A stretch of DNA of 64,000 nucleotides, taken from Rhizobium leguminosarum (GTDB lineage Bacteria; Pseudomonadota; Alphaproteobacteria; Rhizobiales; Rhizobiaceae). Shown here in pieces: positions 25,623-35,391 of the stretch. The stretch is taken from assembly GCF_002953715.1 (NCBI RefSeq), contig NZ_CP025015.1, positions 372,001 to 436,000 on the forward strand, read 5' to 3'. A program made the translations under genes and the position numbers. Under the pieces are notes generated by a model. The model was not told where the DNA came from. It was given only the letters and a program-made list of their open reading frames with translations, and searched no databases. Numbering within the stretch: the stretch's first letter is position 1; the number at the start of each line of letters is the position of its first letter.

Positions 25623-26651
25623 ATGAGAAACGCCTTTCCTGCAAAGCTAAGCTTCGGCATCTTTGATCATTTGGACGAGGATGGTCGCGACCTCGCACAA
25701 CAATATGCAAATCGCCTGACGCTAGCAGAGACCTGCGATCGGCTCGGTTTTTATGCGTATCATCTCGCAGAGCACCATTGTACTCCGCATGGCAGAGGCC
25801 CATCGCCGAATTTGTTCTTATCGAGCGTGGCACAGCGCACTCGTCATCTTCGCGTCGGCCCCATGGTCATGCTGCTAAGCCTGTGTCATCCGCTACGCGC
25901 GTTTGAAGAGATCTGTATGCTTGACCAGTTGAGCGGTGGTAGGCTCGAGTTGGGCATAGGCCGCGGATCACTCCCAATCGAATTGGGTTACTTTGGAATT
26001 GATGCGGACGCGGTGCCGGAGCGTTACGTCGAAGCCAGTGAAATCCTTGTCAAGGCAATGAAGGGCGGTACGCTATCCTACCAAGGCGATCACTTTGAGC
26101 TAAACAACGTACCATTGACGCTGAAGCCTTATCAGCGTCCGCATCCGCCCATTTGGATCGCCACCAACCGGCCCGAGTCTGCAGCTTGGGCCGCCGCAAA
26201 TGGCGCGAATATCGCGTGCCTAGGACCCGCGTCTGTTGTTCGCAAAATTACTGATGCCTTCCATTCCCATCGAGAGGACTACGATGGCACGGACGACCAA
26301 GCCTCATTTCTCGGATTGCTCCGAATGGTGGTGGTCGGACGTTCTGCCGCGCATGCCTATTCACTCGCGGCACCTGCTTACGAACGATGGGTTAAGAGCT
26401 TCAAATTTCTATACGATATCAATGCGATCCCAGTTCCGTCAAACCTGCCGCTGACCTTGGATGCCGCAATTGAGAGTGAATTGTGCGTAGTAGGAACGGC
26501 AGCCTCTGTGCGACGGTCTCTTCTTGATCAGTTGGAAGAGGCCGGCGCCAACTATCTTCTGTGTCAACTCGCGTTTGGAGATCTGCCATTGGACGCTTCA
26601 ATATACACTGCTATGACCATTCAGTCCGACATTATGGATCGGGTTGGTTGA
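25623..26651 (+). CDS. Luciferase-like flavin-dependent monooxygenase
   Basis: The 342-aa protein starts MRNAFPAKLSFGIFDHLDED. It has the bacterial-luciferase family layout: AETCDRLGFYAYHLAEHHC (about 40-58), LRVGPMVMLLSLCHPLRAFE, LSGGRLELGIGRGSLP and RPHPPIWIATNRPESAAWAA. Such enzymes use FMNH2 supplied by a partner reductase and O2 to oxidise diverse small organic substrates. No reductase gene is adjacent. A possible terminator follows at 26753. The gene stands alone between hisC and the convergent nodJ. Its substrate cannot be told from sequence; a role in making or degrading a plant or bacterial signal is speculation. Confidence 0.85.
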   Translation: MRNAFPAKLSFGIFDHLDEDGRDLAQQYANRLTLAETCDRLGFYAYHLAEHHCTPHGRGPSPNLFLSSVAQRTRHLRVGPMVMLLSLCHPLRAFEEICMLDQLSGGRLELGIGRGSLPIELGYFGIDADAVPERYVEASEILVKAMKGGTLSYQGDHFELNNVPLTLKPYQRPHPPIWIATNRPESAAWAAANGANIACLGPASVVRKITDAFHSHREDYDGTDDQASFLGLLRMVVVGRSAAHAYSLAAPAYERWVKSFKFLYDINAIPVPSNLPLTLDAAIESELCVVGTAASVRRSLLDQLEEAGANYLLCQLAFGDLPLDASIYTAMTIQSDIMDRVG

Positions 26652-26752
26652 CTTCGGCAACCACTTGGCGCGCCGCCTGACCTTTCCCCGTGGACTCCGC
26701 AACTAACACCAGTTATCCCATGCCGCCTCCACGACACCAATTGAATCAAGGA

Positions 26753-26796
26753 GTCGGCCCGAAGGAGCCCCGGCCGACCTTGCTCCAAAGTTTTTT
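26753..26796 (+). terminator. Probable rho-independent terminator
   Basis: The inverted repeat GTCGGCC / GGCCGAC is separated by 12 bases and followed within a few bases by a run of six T. It lies about 100 bp after the monooxygenase stop. Confidence 0.45.
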
Positions 26797-27271
26797 CGGA
26801 GTTCCCTCCAACAGTTTTGTGACGTGGCGGATGTCGTCACTGATCAGATTAAGGCTGGCTTAGGGGAATTGCCAGGCTGTCTGTTGCTTTCTCTAGCCGA
26901 AAACGTGGCGGTTCCGGCCTAGTTTCTGTGGGTCATGCCATCGAGGATTGTGTCGTCCCTAGAAACCGCAAGATCGCGTACAGACCAACGGCTATCGCCG
27001 ACCCTGATTGATCAGCTGACGGGGCTCGACAGCACGGTCGTCATCGGCGGCATCGCTGGGCTCACGCAGACCATGCTGGCCGAGGCCGGAAAAATGGTCG
27101 TTTGACCTTGGCATTAGGCCGCGCAATCGTAGTGAGGTGCTGACGGTGGCAGCCGTAGCAAATTGGTGAGGCGGCATCACGCCGCTGGAGCCGGGGGTCG
27201 TCGCTGCCCCAATATGGTTAGCGATGGCCGCGGAGACGCGATGCGCCCTTTTTCTTGCTAAGCAGCATTCT
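26797..27271. other. Region without a confident gene between the monooxygenase and nodJ
   Basis: A short plus-strand stretch (about 27000-27100, LIDQLTGLDSTVVIGGIAGL) looks protein-like but has no start or family. It may be a decayed gene. nodJ transcription ends at the right side; no strong terminator for it is seen. Confidence 0.3.
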
Positions 27272-28051
27272 TCACCGCATCAGTCGCCGCCGAAGCAATG
27301 CGGTAGACAAGAAGAATGGTACGACTATGTAGATGCAGAGAACGCCGATGTGCAGGCAGACATTGGCGATTGGTTGGCCCAGCATCGTCGGGCGGATAAC
27401 ATCTATCGAATGTGCCAAGGGCAGGAAGGCCGCTATCTGTTGGAATGCTACGGGCAATTGGTCTATGGGAAAGACTGCGCCTGACAAAAACAACATCGGT
27501 GTGATGACAAGGGTTTGGTAAAATATGAAGTAATCGTAGCTGGGCGCGAGGGCCGTTACGACCATTCCAAGGCTCGCAAAGGCTAAGCCAGTTAGGGCGA
27601 TGACCGGAAGCGCATAGAGAAGGCACAACCAGTGTGTGTACCCCAGCGTGGCGGCGACGATACCAATACCGGTGCCCGCCAGCGCCGCCTTAGTTGCTGC
27701 CCATGCCATTTCCCCAACGACGATATCCCCTAGCGTGAGCTGTGTGTACAACATTGCTTCCCAGGTGCGCTGGCCCTGCATTCGGCCAAAGGCGGCATAG
27801 ATAGTCTCGAAGGTTGCAGCAGTCATCGCACTTGTCGCAATCATTCCAGCCGCCAAAAATGCAGTGTACGATACGCCGTCAACGCGCCCTACCATCACTC
27901 CCAATCCAGCGCCGAGCCCGAATAGATATATTATAGGGTCGGCTAGATTTCCCAGAATGGATGCCAGCGCCGCTTTTTTCCAGGCCAGATAGTTTCTGCG
28001 CCAAACTGCGAGCCAGTTCAAACCGCCGGCGGGTAATGCTGCTACGCTCAT
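27272..28051 (-). CDS. nodJ: NodJ, ABC-2 type permease for Nod-factor export
   Basis: The 259-aa integral membrane protein starts MSVAALPAGGLNWLAVWRRN. It has the NodJ/DrrB-type permease layout of six membrane segments, with conserved DPIIYLFGLGAGLG, GQRTWEAMLYTQLTLGDIVVGE and FLSGAVFPIDQLP. Together with the ATPase NodI it exports lipochitooligosaccharides across the inner membrane. The ATG is 3 bp from the nodI stop. It is the last gene of the nodABCIJ operon. Confidence 0.97.
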   Translation of the reverse strand: MSVAALPAGGLNWLAVWRRNYLAWKKAALASILGNLADPIIYLFGLGAGLGVMVGRVDGVSYTAFLAAGMIATSAMTAATFETIYAAFGRMQGQRTWEAMLYTQLTLGDIVVGEMAWAATKAALAGTGIGIVAATLGYTHWLCLLYALPVIALTGLAFASLGMVVTALAPSYDYFIFYQTLVITPMLFLSGAVFPIDQLPVAFQQIAAFLPLAHSIDVIRPTMLGQPIANVCLHIGVLCIYIVVPFFLSTALLRRRLMR

Positions 28052-28054
28052 CGT

Positions 28055-28990
28055 CTACTTCTCCATCTCGCGTCCGGTTAACCGCAAGAAGACATCCTCT
28101 AGATTTGGTGGACGCTCCAGCAATCGCAGGCCCGAATATCTACGCAGTTGCGCGCGCACCTGCTCTGGATCTGGCGTGTAGCAGAACAGGGTCTCTCCAC
28201 TGATCTCCAGTCGCCTAGCATTCGGCCTGATCAAAAGACTAAGCTCCTGCGGGTCGCCACCGAAAATTTCGATCACGGGACAGCCAATCTGCTCCTCGAT
28301 CAGGGCATGTGGTCGGCCCTCGGCGATCTTTCGCCCAGCTTCAAGCACGCACAGCCTGTCGCACAAGCGCTCAGCCTCTTCCATGATATGGGTCGTTAGA
28401 AGAATTGTCTTGCCTCGTGCCAACAACGACCGAAGCCGCTCCCAGATCAAGTGGCGCGCGTGTGGGTCTAGACCAGTAGTCGGCTCGTCCAGAATGAGTA
28501 GCTGCGGGTCATTAATGAGCGCACGCGCCAAAGTGAGGCGCCGCTTCATCCCTCCAGATAGGTCAGCCACACGCGTATTCGTCTTGCTCTCAAGTCTCGC
28601 AAAATCAAGCAGCGACGGGATGACCGCTTCGATTTCTCGGGTACTCATGCTGAAGTAACGGCCGTATACCAAAAGGTTCTCGCGAACCGTGAATTCCAGG
28701 TCGAGATTATCGAACTGCGAGACGATCCCGATTTTTGCGCGTGCCAAGCGAACCTGGCCCGGGTCTTGCGCCCCGAGTACTGTAATCTTGCCTGCACTTG
28801 GCGACGTCATCCCTAGGATCATACGGGTGATCGTGCTTTTGCCTGCGCCGTTCGGTCCTAGAAGACCAAAACATTCTCCTGCAGCGATAGTAAACGACAA
28901 GTCATTGACGACGACTTTACCACCATATGATTTCGAAACGCCGGCCAGATCGATTGCAATTGGAGACAATGAGCCAGAAGCCGAATCCAT
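28055..28990 (-). CDS. nodI: NodI, ATPase of the Nod-factor exporter
   Basis: The 311-aa start MDSASGSLSPIAIDLAGVSK is chosen because the family begins there; the frame is open further upstream. Walker A is GPNGAGKST, the signature LSGGMKRRLTLARAL and Walker B LLILDEPTTGLDP, and the switch-histidine segment is ILLTTHIMEEAERL. It powers export through NodJ. The gap of about 136 bp to nodC is larger than elsewhere in the operon and contains no nod box. Confidence 0.97.
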   Translation of the reverse strand: MDSASGSLSPIAIDLAGVSKSYGGKVVVNDLSFTIAAGECFGLLGPNGAGKSTITRMILGMTSPSAGKITVLGAQDPGQVRLARAKIGIVSQFDNLDLEFTVRENLLVYGRYFSMSTREIEAVIPSLLDFARLESKTNTRVADLSGGMKRRLTLARALINDPQLLILDEPTTGLDPHARHLIWERLRSLLARGKTILLTTHIMEEAERLCDRLCVLEAGRKIAEGRPHALIEEQIGCPVIEIFGGDPQELSLLIRPNARRLEISGETLFCYTPDPEQVRAQLRRYSGLRLLERPPNLEDVFLRLTGREMEK

Positions 28991-29126
28991 TACCTTAATT
29001 TTCGAACGGTCCTGCCGCTCCGATGGGCTGATATGATCCTGGTGCGGATCAGCGATCGTCGTTTTCAAATTCGCTAATTGCCCGTTCATTTTTTGTCCCA
29101 AATTTTGAGCTGCGGTGACGCGATCA

Positions 29127-30404
29127 TCACTCGCCACTATATGCAATTTCAGATGTCGCCCGCCCTGGCATTTTGGTAGCGCCCTGCTGACCAACAGTGG
29201 GCGCAACGGTGACTGATCCGCGCGACAGCCAGTCGCTATTGGATAAGGTACAAAGGGCATAGGCCTTCAAGGGAATTAACAGAAAGATGTTCACGAGCGT
29301 GTGGAGAGCAAAACCCAGGAACCTAAGTTCGCGGGCGCGATAGGCAGCCACGCTACACCGTACAAGAGTCATGGATCCAATGACCAGGATCGTCCACCAG
29401 GGTACTGTGGCGGTCAGCGCAAACTGGCCAATTCCTGTCAATACCGACAGCGCAAGAAGTAGCAGGCCGACATTTTGCCCGATTGCGTCCAGCGTGAGAT
29501 ACCGATCGAGGCCAGGCAGTAGAGGGAGCGCGAGCAATGTATCCCGAAAGGTGCTGCGTGCCCACCGTAGTTGTTGACGCAGATAAACACCCATTGTGTC
29601 AGGAACGACTGTCGCCGCGATGGCGCTTGGAACATACTCAGTTCGAAAGCCTGCGCTCAGCATGAGAATCGTCAAATGGCGATCTTCACCGAAGTCACTC
29701 GGCTTGCCGCGATAAAGCTGCGTCTCGTACTGATCGAGCAGCGAAAGCATAGCAGACCGACGGTACATCGCGCATGGGCCGCAGCAGCACATAACTGCAC
29801 CGAAGCGAGCTTGTGCCGCGCGCTCCTCGTTGCAGGCAAGCCAGTACTCCATGTCAATCAAGCGAGTTAGCCAAGTGTCCGCCTGGTTACTGGCTTTCAT
29901 TTGGCCCATCGCCGCACCGACTGCTGGATCGCGCATTTTATGGGCAAGCTTCGAGACGACGTCGGGGGCGATCGTGGTGTCTGAGTCCACATTCAAGATG
30001 AGATCCCCAGAGGACTGGGTTATAGCGGCGATTTGCGCTTTGCGCTTTCCAACATTCTTAGGGAGAATTGTGAAGTTGAATCTCTCATCGTCTGCATAGG
30101 CAGCGCGCTGAGCCACCACCGCTTCGCGATTTTTGGAACCGTCGTCGACTACATAAAAACGCAATTTTCCAGCGTAATCCTGTTCCGCGAGAGACGCGAG
30201 GCATTCCGAGAGAACGATTGGATCCTCGTTGAAGCACGGCACAATGACATCAACGCTTGGTAGACGGGTGCTTTCGACGTCTTTCGCAGGTGTTGTTGAG
30301 ACCGTTGTCCGCCTGGCATGAAAGACCTGCGCGCTCTTGTAAACGGTGGAGAGCATTGCATAAAGAGAGACGGCGGCGATGCTGGTTGTTGCTAGCAGGG
30401 TCAT
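29127..30404 (-). CDS. nodC: NodC, N-acetylglucosaminyltransferase
   Basis: The 425-aa membrane protein has an N-terminal hydrophobic segment and a family-2 glycosyltransferase core with VDVIVPCFNEDP, FYVVDDGS, LNVDSDTTI, the GEDRHL motif and the processive QQLRWARST motif (Q/RxxRW). Three hydrophobic segments lie near the C terminus. It polymerises UDP-GlcNAc into the chitooligosaccharide backbone, setting its length. The start is 23 bp after the nodB stop. Confidence 0.98.
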   Translation of the reverse strand: MTLLATTSIAAVSLYAMLSTVYKSAQVFHARRTTVSTTPAKDVESTRLPSVDVIVPCFNEDPIVLSECLASLAEQDYAGKLRFYVVDDGSKNREAVVAQRAAYADDERFNFTILPKNVGKRKAQIAAITQSSGDLILNVDSDTTIAPDVVSKLAHKMRDPAVGAAMGQMKASNQADTWLTRLIDMEYWLACNEERAAQARFGAVMCCCGPCAMYRRSAMLSLLDQYETQLYRGKPSDFGEDRHLTILMLSAGFRTEYVPSAIAATVVPDTMGVYLRQQLRWARSTFRDTLLALPLLPGLDRYLTLDAIGQNVGLLLLALSVLTGIGQFALTATVPWWTILVIGSMTLVRCSVAAYRARELRFLGFALHTLVNIFLLIPLKAYALCTLSNSDWLSRGSVTVAPTVGQQGATKMPGRATSEIAYSGE

Positions 30405-30427
30405 GGTTTCTCGTTTGTCCAGTGGTG

Positions 30428-31078
30428 TCAGGGAAGTGAACGAATTTCGAATCCGCGGCTATGCAGTGCCGGAATAATTCGAGAGAGTGCTAGAAGCGTC
30501 TGGTCACGCAGTCCGGCAAGGGAGCATTGCTCAACCTCATCGGGAGGACACCCGTCATGCAAAAGCACGATTGCCCCAGGTCGAGCAGCAGCAAGCACCT
30601 CGTCAACGATCACGTCGACGCCCGGGCAAGACCAATCTCTAGGGTCGGCCGACCAGTGAACGGCTCCAAGTCCAGCCCTCGCCGACGCTGAAAGCACGTC
30701 TTCAGTCCAAACCCCGTAAGGCGCTCGTAAGTGCCGGACCAAGGCTTGGGGACAGGCTGAGACAATGGCTTGATGCGCCTCGTCTATTTCACGTTTCACA
30801 TCCTTTGGATCGCAGGTGGCGAGGTCGGGATGCGTCATGGTATGATTGGCGACATCATGACCTTCCGCCACAAGACGCCGAATGAGTTCGGGGTGGTCCT
30901 TCACGTATGAACCGATAGCAAAAAATGTCGCCGGGACGCGGTGCTCGGCTAGAACATCCAGGATTTGCGGCGTGCAGAATGGATTAGGACCGTCATCGAA
31001 CGTCAAGTAAATGCAGCGATCTTCCTGGCCGCTTGCGTGATTGACCGGTACTTCGCTCATATATGCAGGCCGCTTCAT
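30428..31078 (-). CDS. nodB: NodB, chitooligosaccharide deacetylase
   Basis: The 216-aa polysaccharide-deacetylase-fold protein has TFDDGPNPFCTP with the catalytic Asp pair, the metal-binding HDVANHTMTHPD (HxxxxH) and RAPYG, followed by HWSADPRDW and IVLLHDGC. It removes the acetyl group from the non-reducing GlcNAc so that NodA can acylate it. The start overlaps the nodA stop by four bases. Confidence 0.98.
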   Translation of the reverse strand: MKRPAYMSEVPVNHASGQEDRCIYLTFDDGPNPFCTPQILDVLAEHRVPATFFAIGSYVKDHPELIRRLVAEGHDVANHTMTHPDLATCDPKDVKREIDEAHQAIVSACPQALVRHLRAPYGVWTEDVLSASARAGLGAVHWSADPRDWSCPGVDVIVDEVLAAARPGAIVLLHDGCPPDEVEQCSLAGLRDQTLLALSRIIPALHSRGFEIRSLP

Positions 31079-31665
31079 AGTTCCGACCCGTTTCGTTCAA
31101 TCAACGAGCCCGCAGGCCACTCAGTCATCGGACGGTCGACGGGAACTACCAATACGAGGACATCTTCAGTGCGCGTGGCTGGCAGGTCGGAATGCGCGTC
31201 TGGAAGCGTCGAGCGCACACGCAGCCCGGTCATAATATTGGCGGTACCGTCTCGGCAGTATCTTTCCATATGGTTCCGCATGGCGTGGCGAACTGTTCCG
31301 AAAGCAAATGGAACGCTCAACTCGCGAAGAACCGGAAACATGGCGCGGACAGAGTGAGCGATGCCTAATCCCTCTAGATCCGGTCGCACTCCGTACAGGC
31401 CTAGCTCGGCCACAAGCAAATCAGTCGTACCGACCTTTATGAAGCGGCGTAACAAGCCCATGTGACTAGCGACGCCGCGCGAGTCATATGCGATTGCGCG
31501 GCGTTCGGGCCTCGCACCACCCCAGCTTCGGCCAGTCTCGAAGGGCTTGGCATTGAAAGCTCCCGTCGGCCCATAGGTCTTGCAAAAAAAATCAGCGAGT
31601 TCCGCGTGGTCTGAGGCTTCCAGCTCATTTTCCCAGCATATTTTCCATCGCACTTCAGAAGACAT
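31075..31665 (-). CDS. nodA: NodA, N-acyltransferase
   Basis: The 196-aa protein starts MSSEVRWKICWENELEASDH and is the standard NodA length, with FCKTYGPTGAFNAKPFETGR and the conserved ADLEGLGI-like segment (RPDLEGLGIAHSVRAMFP). It attaches the fatty acid to the deacetylated chitin backbone. The nod box 200 bp upstream in the same orientation makes it the first gene of nodABCIJ. Confidence 0.98.
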   Translation of the reverse strand: MSSEVRWKICWENELEASDHAELADFFCKTYGPTGAFNAKPFETGRSWGGARPERRAIAYDSRGVASHMGLLRRFIKVGTTDLLVAELGLYGVRPDLEGLGIAHSVRAMFPVLRELSVPFAFGTVRHAMRNHMERYCRDGTANIMTGLRVRSTLPDAHSDLPATRTEDVLVLVVPVDRPMTEWPAGSLIERNGSEL

Positions 31666-31866
31666 GCAAAAGCTCCACGTTGTTTCTTCACCCAGCCAGG
31701 ATCAAAGCTGCGCGAGATTGTTGCGCATGATTATTGGATTGCCGGTTAGACAATCGAGCGGTTAAGAGAATTAAGAATTCAAATCGGGCCCCTTGCCCGG
31801 CATTTCGATTTTTCGTTCGCGGCCTTGATATTGATCAAGTTGCGGCTTTTCTATAAGCGAACCGAA

Positions 31867-31914
31867 AGATTGGTAAAATTGATTGTTTGGATGGCAATCA
31901 TCTATGGAATGGAT
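31867..31914 (-). promoter_or_regulatory. nod box of nodABCIJ
   Basis: On the minus strand the 48-bp element has ATCC at its start, GATG at position 13, ATC at 23 and the conserved AAACAATCAATTTTACCAAT tail, in perfect register with the consensus. It lies between nodA and the divergent nodD, where NodD binds to both activate nodA and limit its own expression. Confidence 0.96.
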
Positions 31915-31922
31915 ATAAACTC

Positions 31923-32855
31923 ATGCGTTTTAAAGGCCTGGATCTTAACCTTCTTGTAGCGCTCGACGCTCTAATGACCGAGCGCAAGCTCACAGCAGCG
32001 GCACGCAGCATCAACCTCAGCCAACCCGCCATGAGCGCTGCTATCTCTAGGTTGCGCGACTATTTCCGCGACGACCTTTTTATCATGCAGAGACGGGAGC
32101 TAATTCCGACCCCGCGTGCAGAGGCACTCGCCCCCGCTGTTCGCGAGGCCCTCTTGCACATTCAGCTCTCCGTCATCGCATGGGATCCAATAAATCCTGC
32201 GGAGTCCGATCGCCGATTCAGAATTATCCTTTCAGACTTCATGGCTCTGGTCTTCTTCGACAAGATCATCTTGCGCTTAGCTCGGGAGGCGCCAGGGGTC
32301 AGCTTCGAGTTGCTGCCACTTGACGACGATCCCGAGGAGCTTCTCCGGCGCGGGGATGTTGATTTTCTGATCCTTCCGGATTTATTCATGTCTGGCGCCC
32401 ATCCGAAAGCAAGGCTTTTCGAAGAGAGACTGGTGTGCGTCGGCTGCTCTACGAACGAGCAACTGCAAGGGAAGCTCTCCCTGGAGCAATATATGTCCAT
32501 GGGGCATGTTGCGGCTAAGTTCGGACGTGGTCTTAAGCCTTCCGTTGAGCAATGGTTATTGATGCAGCACGGCCTCAAGAGGCGTATTGAACTCGTCGTC
32601 CCGGGGTTTAACTTGATCCCGCCGTTGCTGTCAGGCACTAACCGAATAGCAACCATCCCTCTGCGGCTTGTCAAACATTACGAACAAACTATCCCCCTGC
32701 GGATCATCGAGCATCCTTTGCCACTTCTTTCGTTCACCGAGGCTGTCCAATGGCCGGCTCTTCACAACTCTGATCCTGGAAACATATGGATGCGCGAGAT
32801 TATGATCCAAGAGGCTTCGCGCATGGAATCTGAGACGGAAAGTTGTACGTCTTAA
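31923..32855 (+). CDS. nodD: NodD, LysR-type flavonoid-responsive activator
   Basis: The 310-aa start MRFKGLDLNLLVALDALMTE is the universal NodD beginning; a start 12 codons upstream would fall within the nod box. The LysR helix-turn-helix covers LTAAARSINLSQPAMSAAIS. The effector domain carries FLILPDLFMSGAHP and CSTNEQLQGKLSLEQY. It binds nod boxes and activates nod operons with plant flavonoids. It is divergent from nodABCIJ, 9 bp from the nod box, as in R. leguminosarum. Confidence 0.97.
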   Translation: MRFKGLDLNLLVALDALMTERKLTAAARSINLSQPAMSAAISRLRDYFRDDLFIMQRRELIPTPRAEALAPAVREALLHIQLSVIAWDPINPAESDRRFRIILSDFMALVFFDKIILRLAREAPGVSFELLPLDDDPEELLRRGDVDFLILPDLFMSGAHPKARLFEERLVCVGCSTNEQLQGKLSLEQYMSMGHVAAKFGRGLKPSVEQWLLMQHGLKRRIELVVPGFNLIPPLLSGTNRIATIPLRLVKHYEQTIPLRIIEHPLPLLSFTEAVQWPALHNSDPGNIWMREIMIQEASRMESETESCTS

Positions 32856-33679
32856 GCGGCGCCGCCGGGTTCATTTCACGGCCGCAGTAGTTAGAATGGG
32901 CGCTGATCATAGGACCCACACATCCGCTGTGTACCCAAATGAGGCATCACATTACAGGCAGGCCTCCTGCCTCAGCTCATCTAGCGATCGAAGCCATGGT
33001 GCCGAGAGCCATGATGCGGCGCCAGGTCCAAATAGTGAGGAGGCAAAGGTTGGTAACTCTGATAGACAGCGGACGCTCTACATGGATCACGAGCAATCGG
33101 CCTTTTAATAGGTCCAGACCAGGAGCTCTCTAAAATTATCGATCGCAACCCTTCCGAATGGGAAAAACGCGGCTGTTATCCTTAGGGCAACTAATCGCCC
33201 CGTCCTGCTGCTCGCATAGGACCTGCACGGCCAATTTTCCGTAGTCTTGTCTCAATCGACGAACGTCGACTCGATGTTCGATCAACTGCAGCGCTTAACA
33301 GAACCGTGAGCCGGCCGCGCCCCTGGAGCATTTTCGATGTGCCGGCAGGTCGGTTCTCAAGTGTCAACAATCGACGCCCACGACAATGCCATTGCGGTTG
33401 CTACCTGAGTGCCCTTTTTGTGCTTGCCTTAGCCGATTGCAAAAGTGATTCAAAACTTCATTGCTGATGGCTTTATGTTCGGCTCATTGCGGAAAACCAG
33501 CATCCAGCTACGACGACTTCACCGACCTCCCGCACATGCTTCCTGCGCACACTGGCCAACGCGCCGTCCCGGGGAAGTGGCCAAAGCTTAATACTTTCGA
33601 TCCGCGTAATCACGCTTATCCCGGAGGATTTGCAACTGCGCCGGCGCGTGAATTAGCCGCGGCAATGCGTCGAGCCACA
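32856..33679. other. Region between nodD and the nodF nod box
   Basis: I see no credible gene on either strand in these 824 bp, and no transposase motifs. A short GC-rich palindrome (GGCGCCGCC, about 32860) just after nodD could help terminate its transcript. The spacing is larger than needed for a promoter, so the DNA may be decayed. Confidence 0.3.
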
Positions 33680-33727
33680 ATCCACAGCGTGGATGCTTTT
33701 GATCCACACAATCAATTTTACCAATCA
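33680..33727 (+). promoter_or_regulatory. nod box of nodFE
   Basis: ATCC at the start, GATG at position 13, ATC at 23 and the ACACAATCAATTTTACCAAT tail are in exact register with the nod box consensus. It lies 173 bp upstream of nodF. Confidence 0.95.
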
Positions 33728-33900
33728 TTCCATATGATCCATAGCAGGGCAGCCGCGCGGTGAGGTTCCGGTAACTTTATCGGTTTCTGTCGTCACTTCG
33801 CAGACGAGCCGGAACATCTTCCGATGTGAGCAGCAATTTGACCGAGCCTTCTCGCAAGGCCGTCGGCTTGTCGAAATTAGGCATGATGGAAAGGAATAAA

Positions 33901-34179
33901 ATGGCTGACCAACTCACACTAGAAATTATCAGTGCGATCAACAAGCTCGTCAAAGCCGAAAACGGCGAGAGAAAGACCGTAGCGGTCGGCGAAATAACGA
34001 CCGGCACGGAGTTGACTTCGCTGGGCATCGACTCACTGGGTTTGGCCGATGTCCTTTGGGATCTGGAGCAAATCTACGGCATTAAGATCGAGATGAATAC
34101 GGCAGATGCCTGGTCGAACCTCAACAATATCGGCGACGTGGTGGAAGCCGTCCGTGGCTTGCTCACTAAGGAGGTCTGA
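33901..34179 (+). CDS. nodF: NodF, specialised acyl carrier protein
   Basis: The 92-aa protein from MADQLTLEIISAINKLVKAE is the known NodF length. The pantetheine-attachment serine is S45 in LGIDSLGLADVL. A GGAAAGGA ribosome site precedes this ATG; an earlier in-frame start at 33826 is not needed. NodF carries the growing polyunsaturated fatty acid made with NodE. The stop is adjacent to the nodE start, so the two are coupled. Confidence 0.97.
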   Translation: MADQLTLEIISAINKLVKAENGERKTVAVGEITTGTELTSLGIDSLGLADVLWDLEQIYGIKIEMNTADAWSNLNNIGDVVEAVRGLLTKEV

Positions 34180-35391
34180 ATGGACAGGCGTGTCGTTATC
34201 ACCGGATTGGGCGGACTGTGCGGACTGGGCACCGATGCTTCCTCTATCTGGACGGAGATGCGCCAAGGCCGCTCCGCCATTGGCCCGATCTCAAATTCAG
34301 AGATTCATGAGCTGAAGGGGATGATCGGGACCGAGATCAAGGTGCTGCCTGAACACGACATTGATCGCAAGCAGCTCATCTCCATGGATCGCTTCAGCCT
34401 GCTTGCCGTGCTTGCAGCTAAAGAAGCCATGCGACAGGCCGGCCTTTCGTGCGATGAAGGAAATGCCCACCGTTTCGGCGCGACAGTGGGCGTTGGCTTT
34501 GGCGGCTGGGACGCAACCGAGAAAGCCTACCGGACCCTCCTATTGGGGGGCGCGACCCGCACTGAGCTATTCACTGGGGTAAAGGCAATGCCTAGCGCCG
34601 CTGCCTGTCAGGTAAGCATGAACCTCGGGCTGCGGGGCCCAGTCTTCGGCGCCACCTCCGCCTGTGCCTCGGCCAACCATGCGATCGCTTCAGCGGTAGA
34701 CCAGATCAAGCTCGGTAGGGCCGACGTTATGCTAGCTGGAGGAAGTGACGCGCCACTCGTGTGGATTGTGCTTAAGGCATGGGAAGCAATGCGCGTACTC
34801 GCTCCAGATACTTGCCGGCCATTCTCCGCCGACAGGAAAGGATTAGTTTTGGGCGAGGGTGCGGGCATGGCCGTGCTGGAAAGCTATGAGCATGCGGCCG
34901 CCCGCGGTGCAACGGTGCTTGCCGAGATCGCCGGCGTCGGCCTTTCCGCCGATGCCTACCACATCGCTGCACCAGCTGTGCATGGGCCGGAGGCGGCGAT
35001 GCGCGCCTGCCTTGTTGATGCGGGCCTAAATGCTGAGGACGTGGACTACCTCAACGCCCATGGCACCGGCACCAAGGCCAACGATCAGATCGAAACGATG
35101 GCGATTAAGCGCGTCTTTGGTGACCATGCTCGATCGATTTCCATCTCTTCCACCAAATCCACTCACGCGCACTGCCTCGGGGCAGCAAGTGCGCTCGAAA
35201 TGATTGCTTGCGTGATGGCGATCCAAGAAGATGTCGTGCCGCCGACCGCCAACTATCGCGAACCAGATCCCGATTGTGACCTGGACGTGACCCCTAATGT
35301 GCCCCGGGAGCGAAGGGTGCGCGTGGCCATGAGCAACGCCTTCGCCATGGGCGGCATGAATGCTGTCCTTGCGTTCAAGCAGGTGCAATGA
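34180..35391 (+). CDS. nodE: NodE, beta-ketoacyl synthase
   Basis: The 403-aa protein is a FabF-type condensing enzyme with active-site C162 in TSACASANHAIAS and the histidines in NAHGTGTKAND and STKSTHAHCLGAAS. With NodF it elongates and keeps unsaturated the special acyl chain of the Nod factor, a main host-range determinant of R. leguminosarum. A GGAGG ribosome site overlaps the end of nodF. Confidence 0.97.
   Translation: MDRRVVITGLGGLCGLGTDASSIWTEMRQGRSAIGPISNSEIHELKGMIGTEIKVLPEHDIDRKQLISMDRFSLLAVLAAKEAMRQAGLSCDEGNAHRFGATVGVGFGGWDATEKAYRTLLLGGATRTELFTGVKAMPSAAACQVSMNLGLRGPVFGATSACASANHAIASAVDQIKLGRADVMLAGGSDAPLVWIVLKAWEAMRVLAPDTCRPFSADRKGLVLGEGAGMAVLESYEHAAARGATVLAEIAGVGLSADAYHIAAPAVHGPEAAMRACLVDAGLNAEDVDYLNAHGTGTKANDQIETMAIKRVFGDHARSISISSTKSTHAHCLGAASALEMIACVMAIQEDVVPPTANYREPDPDCDLDVTPNVPRERRVRVAMSNAFAMGGMNAVLAFKQVQ

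Noticed and set aside
32896..33108. Small frames between nodD and nodF
   Set aside because: No ribosome site, no family similarity and codon use unlike neighbours.
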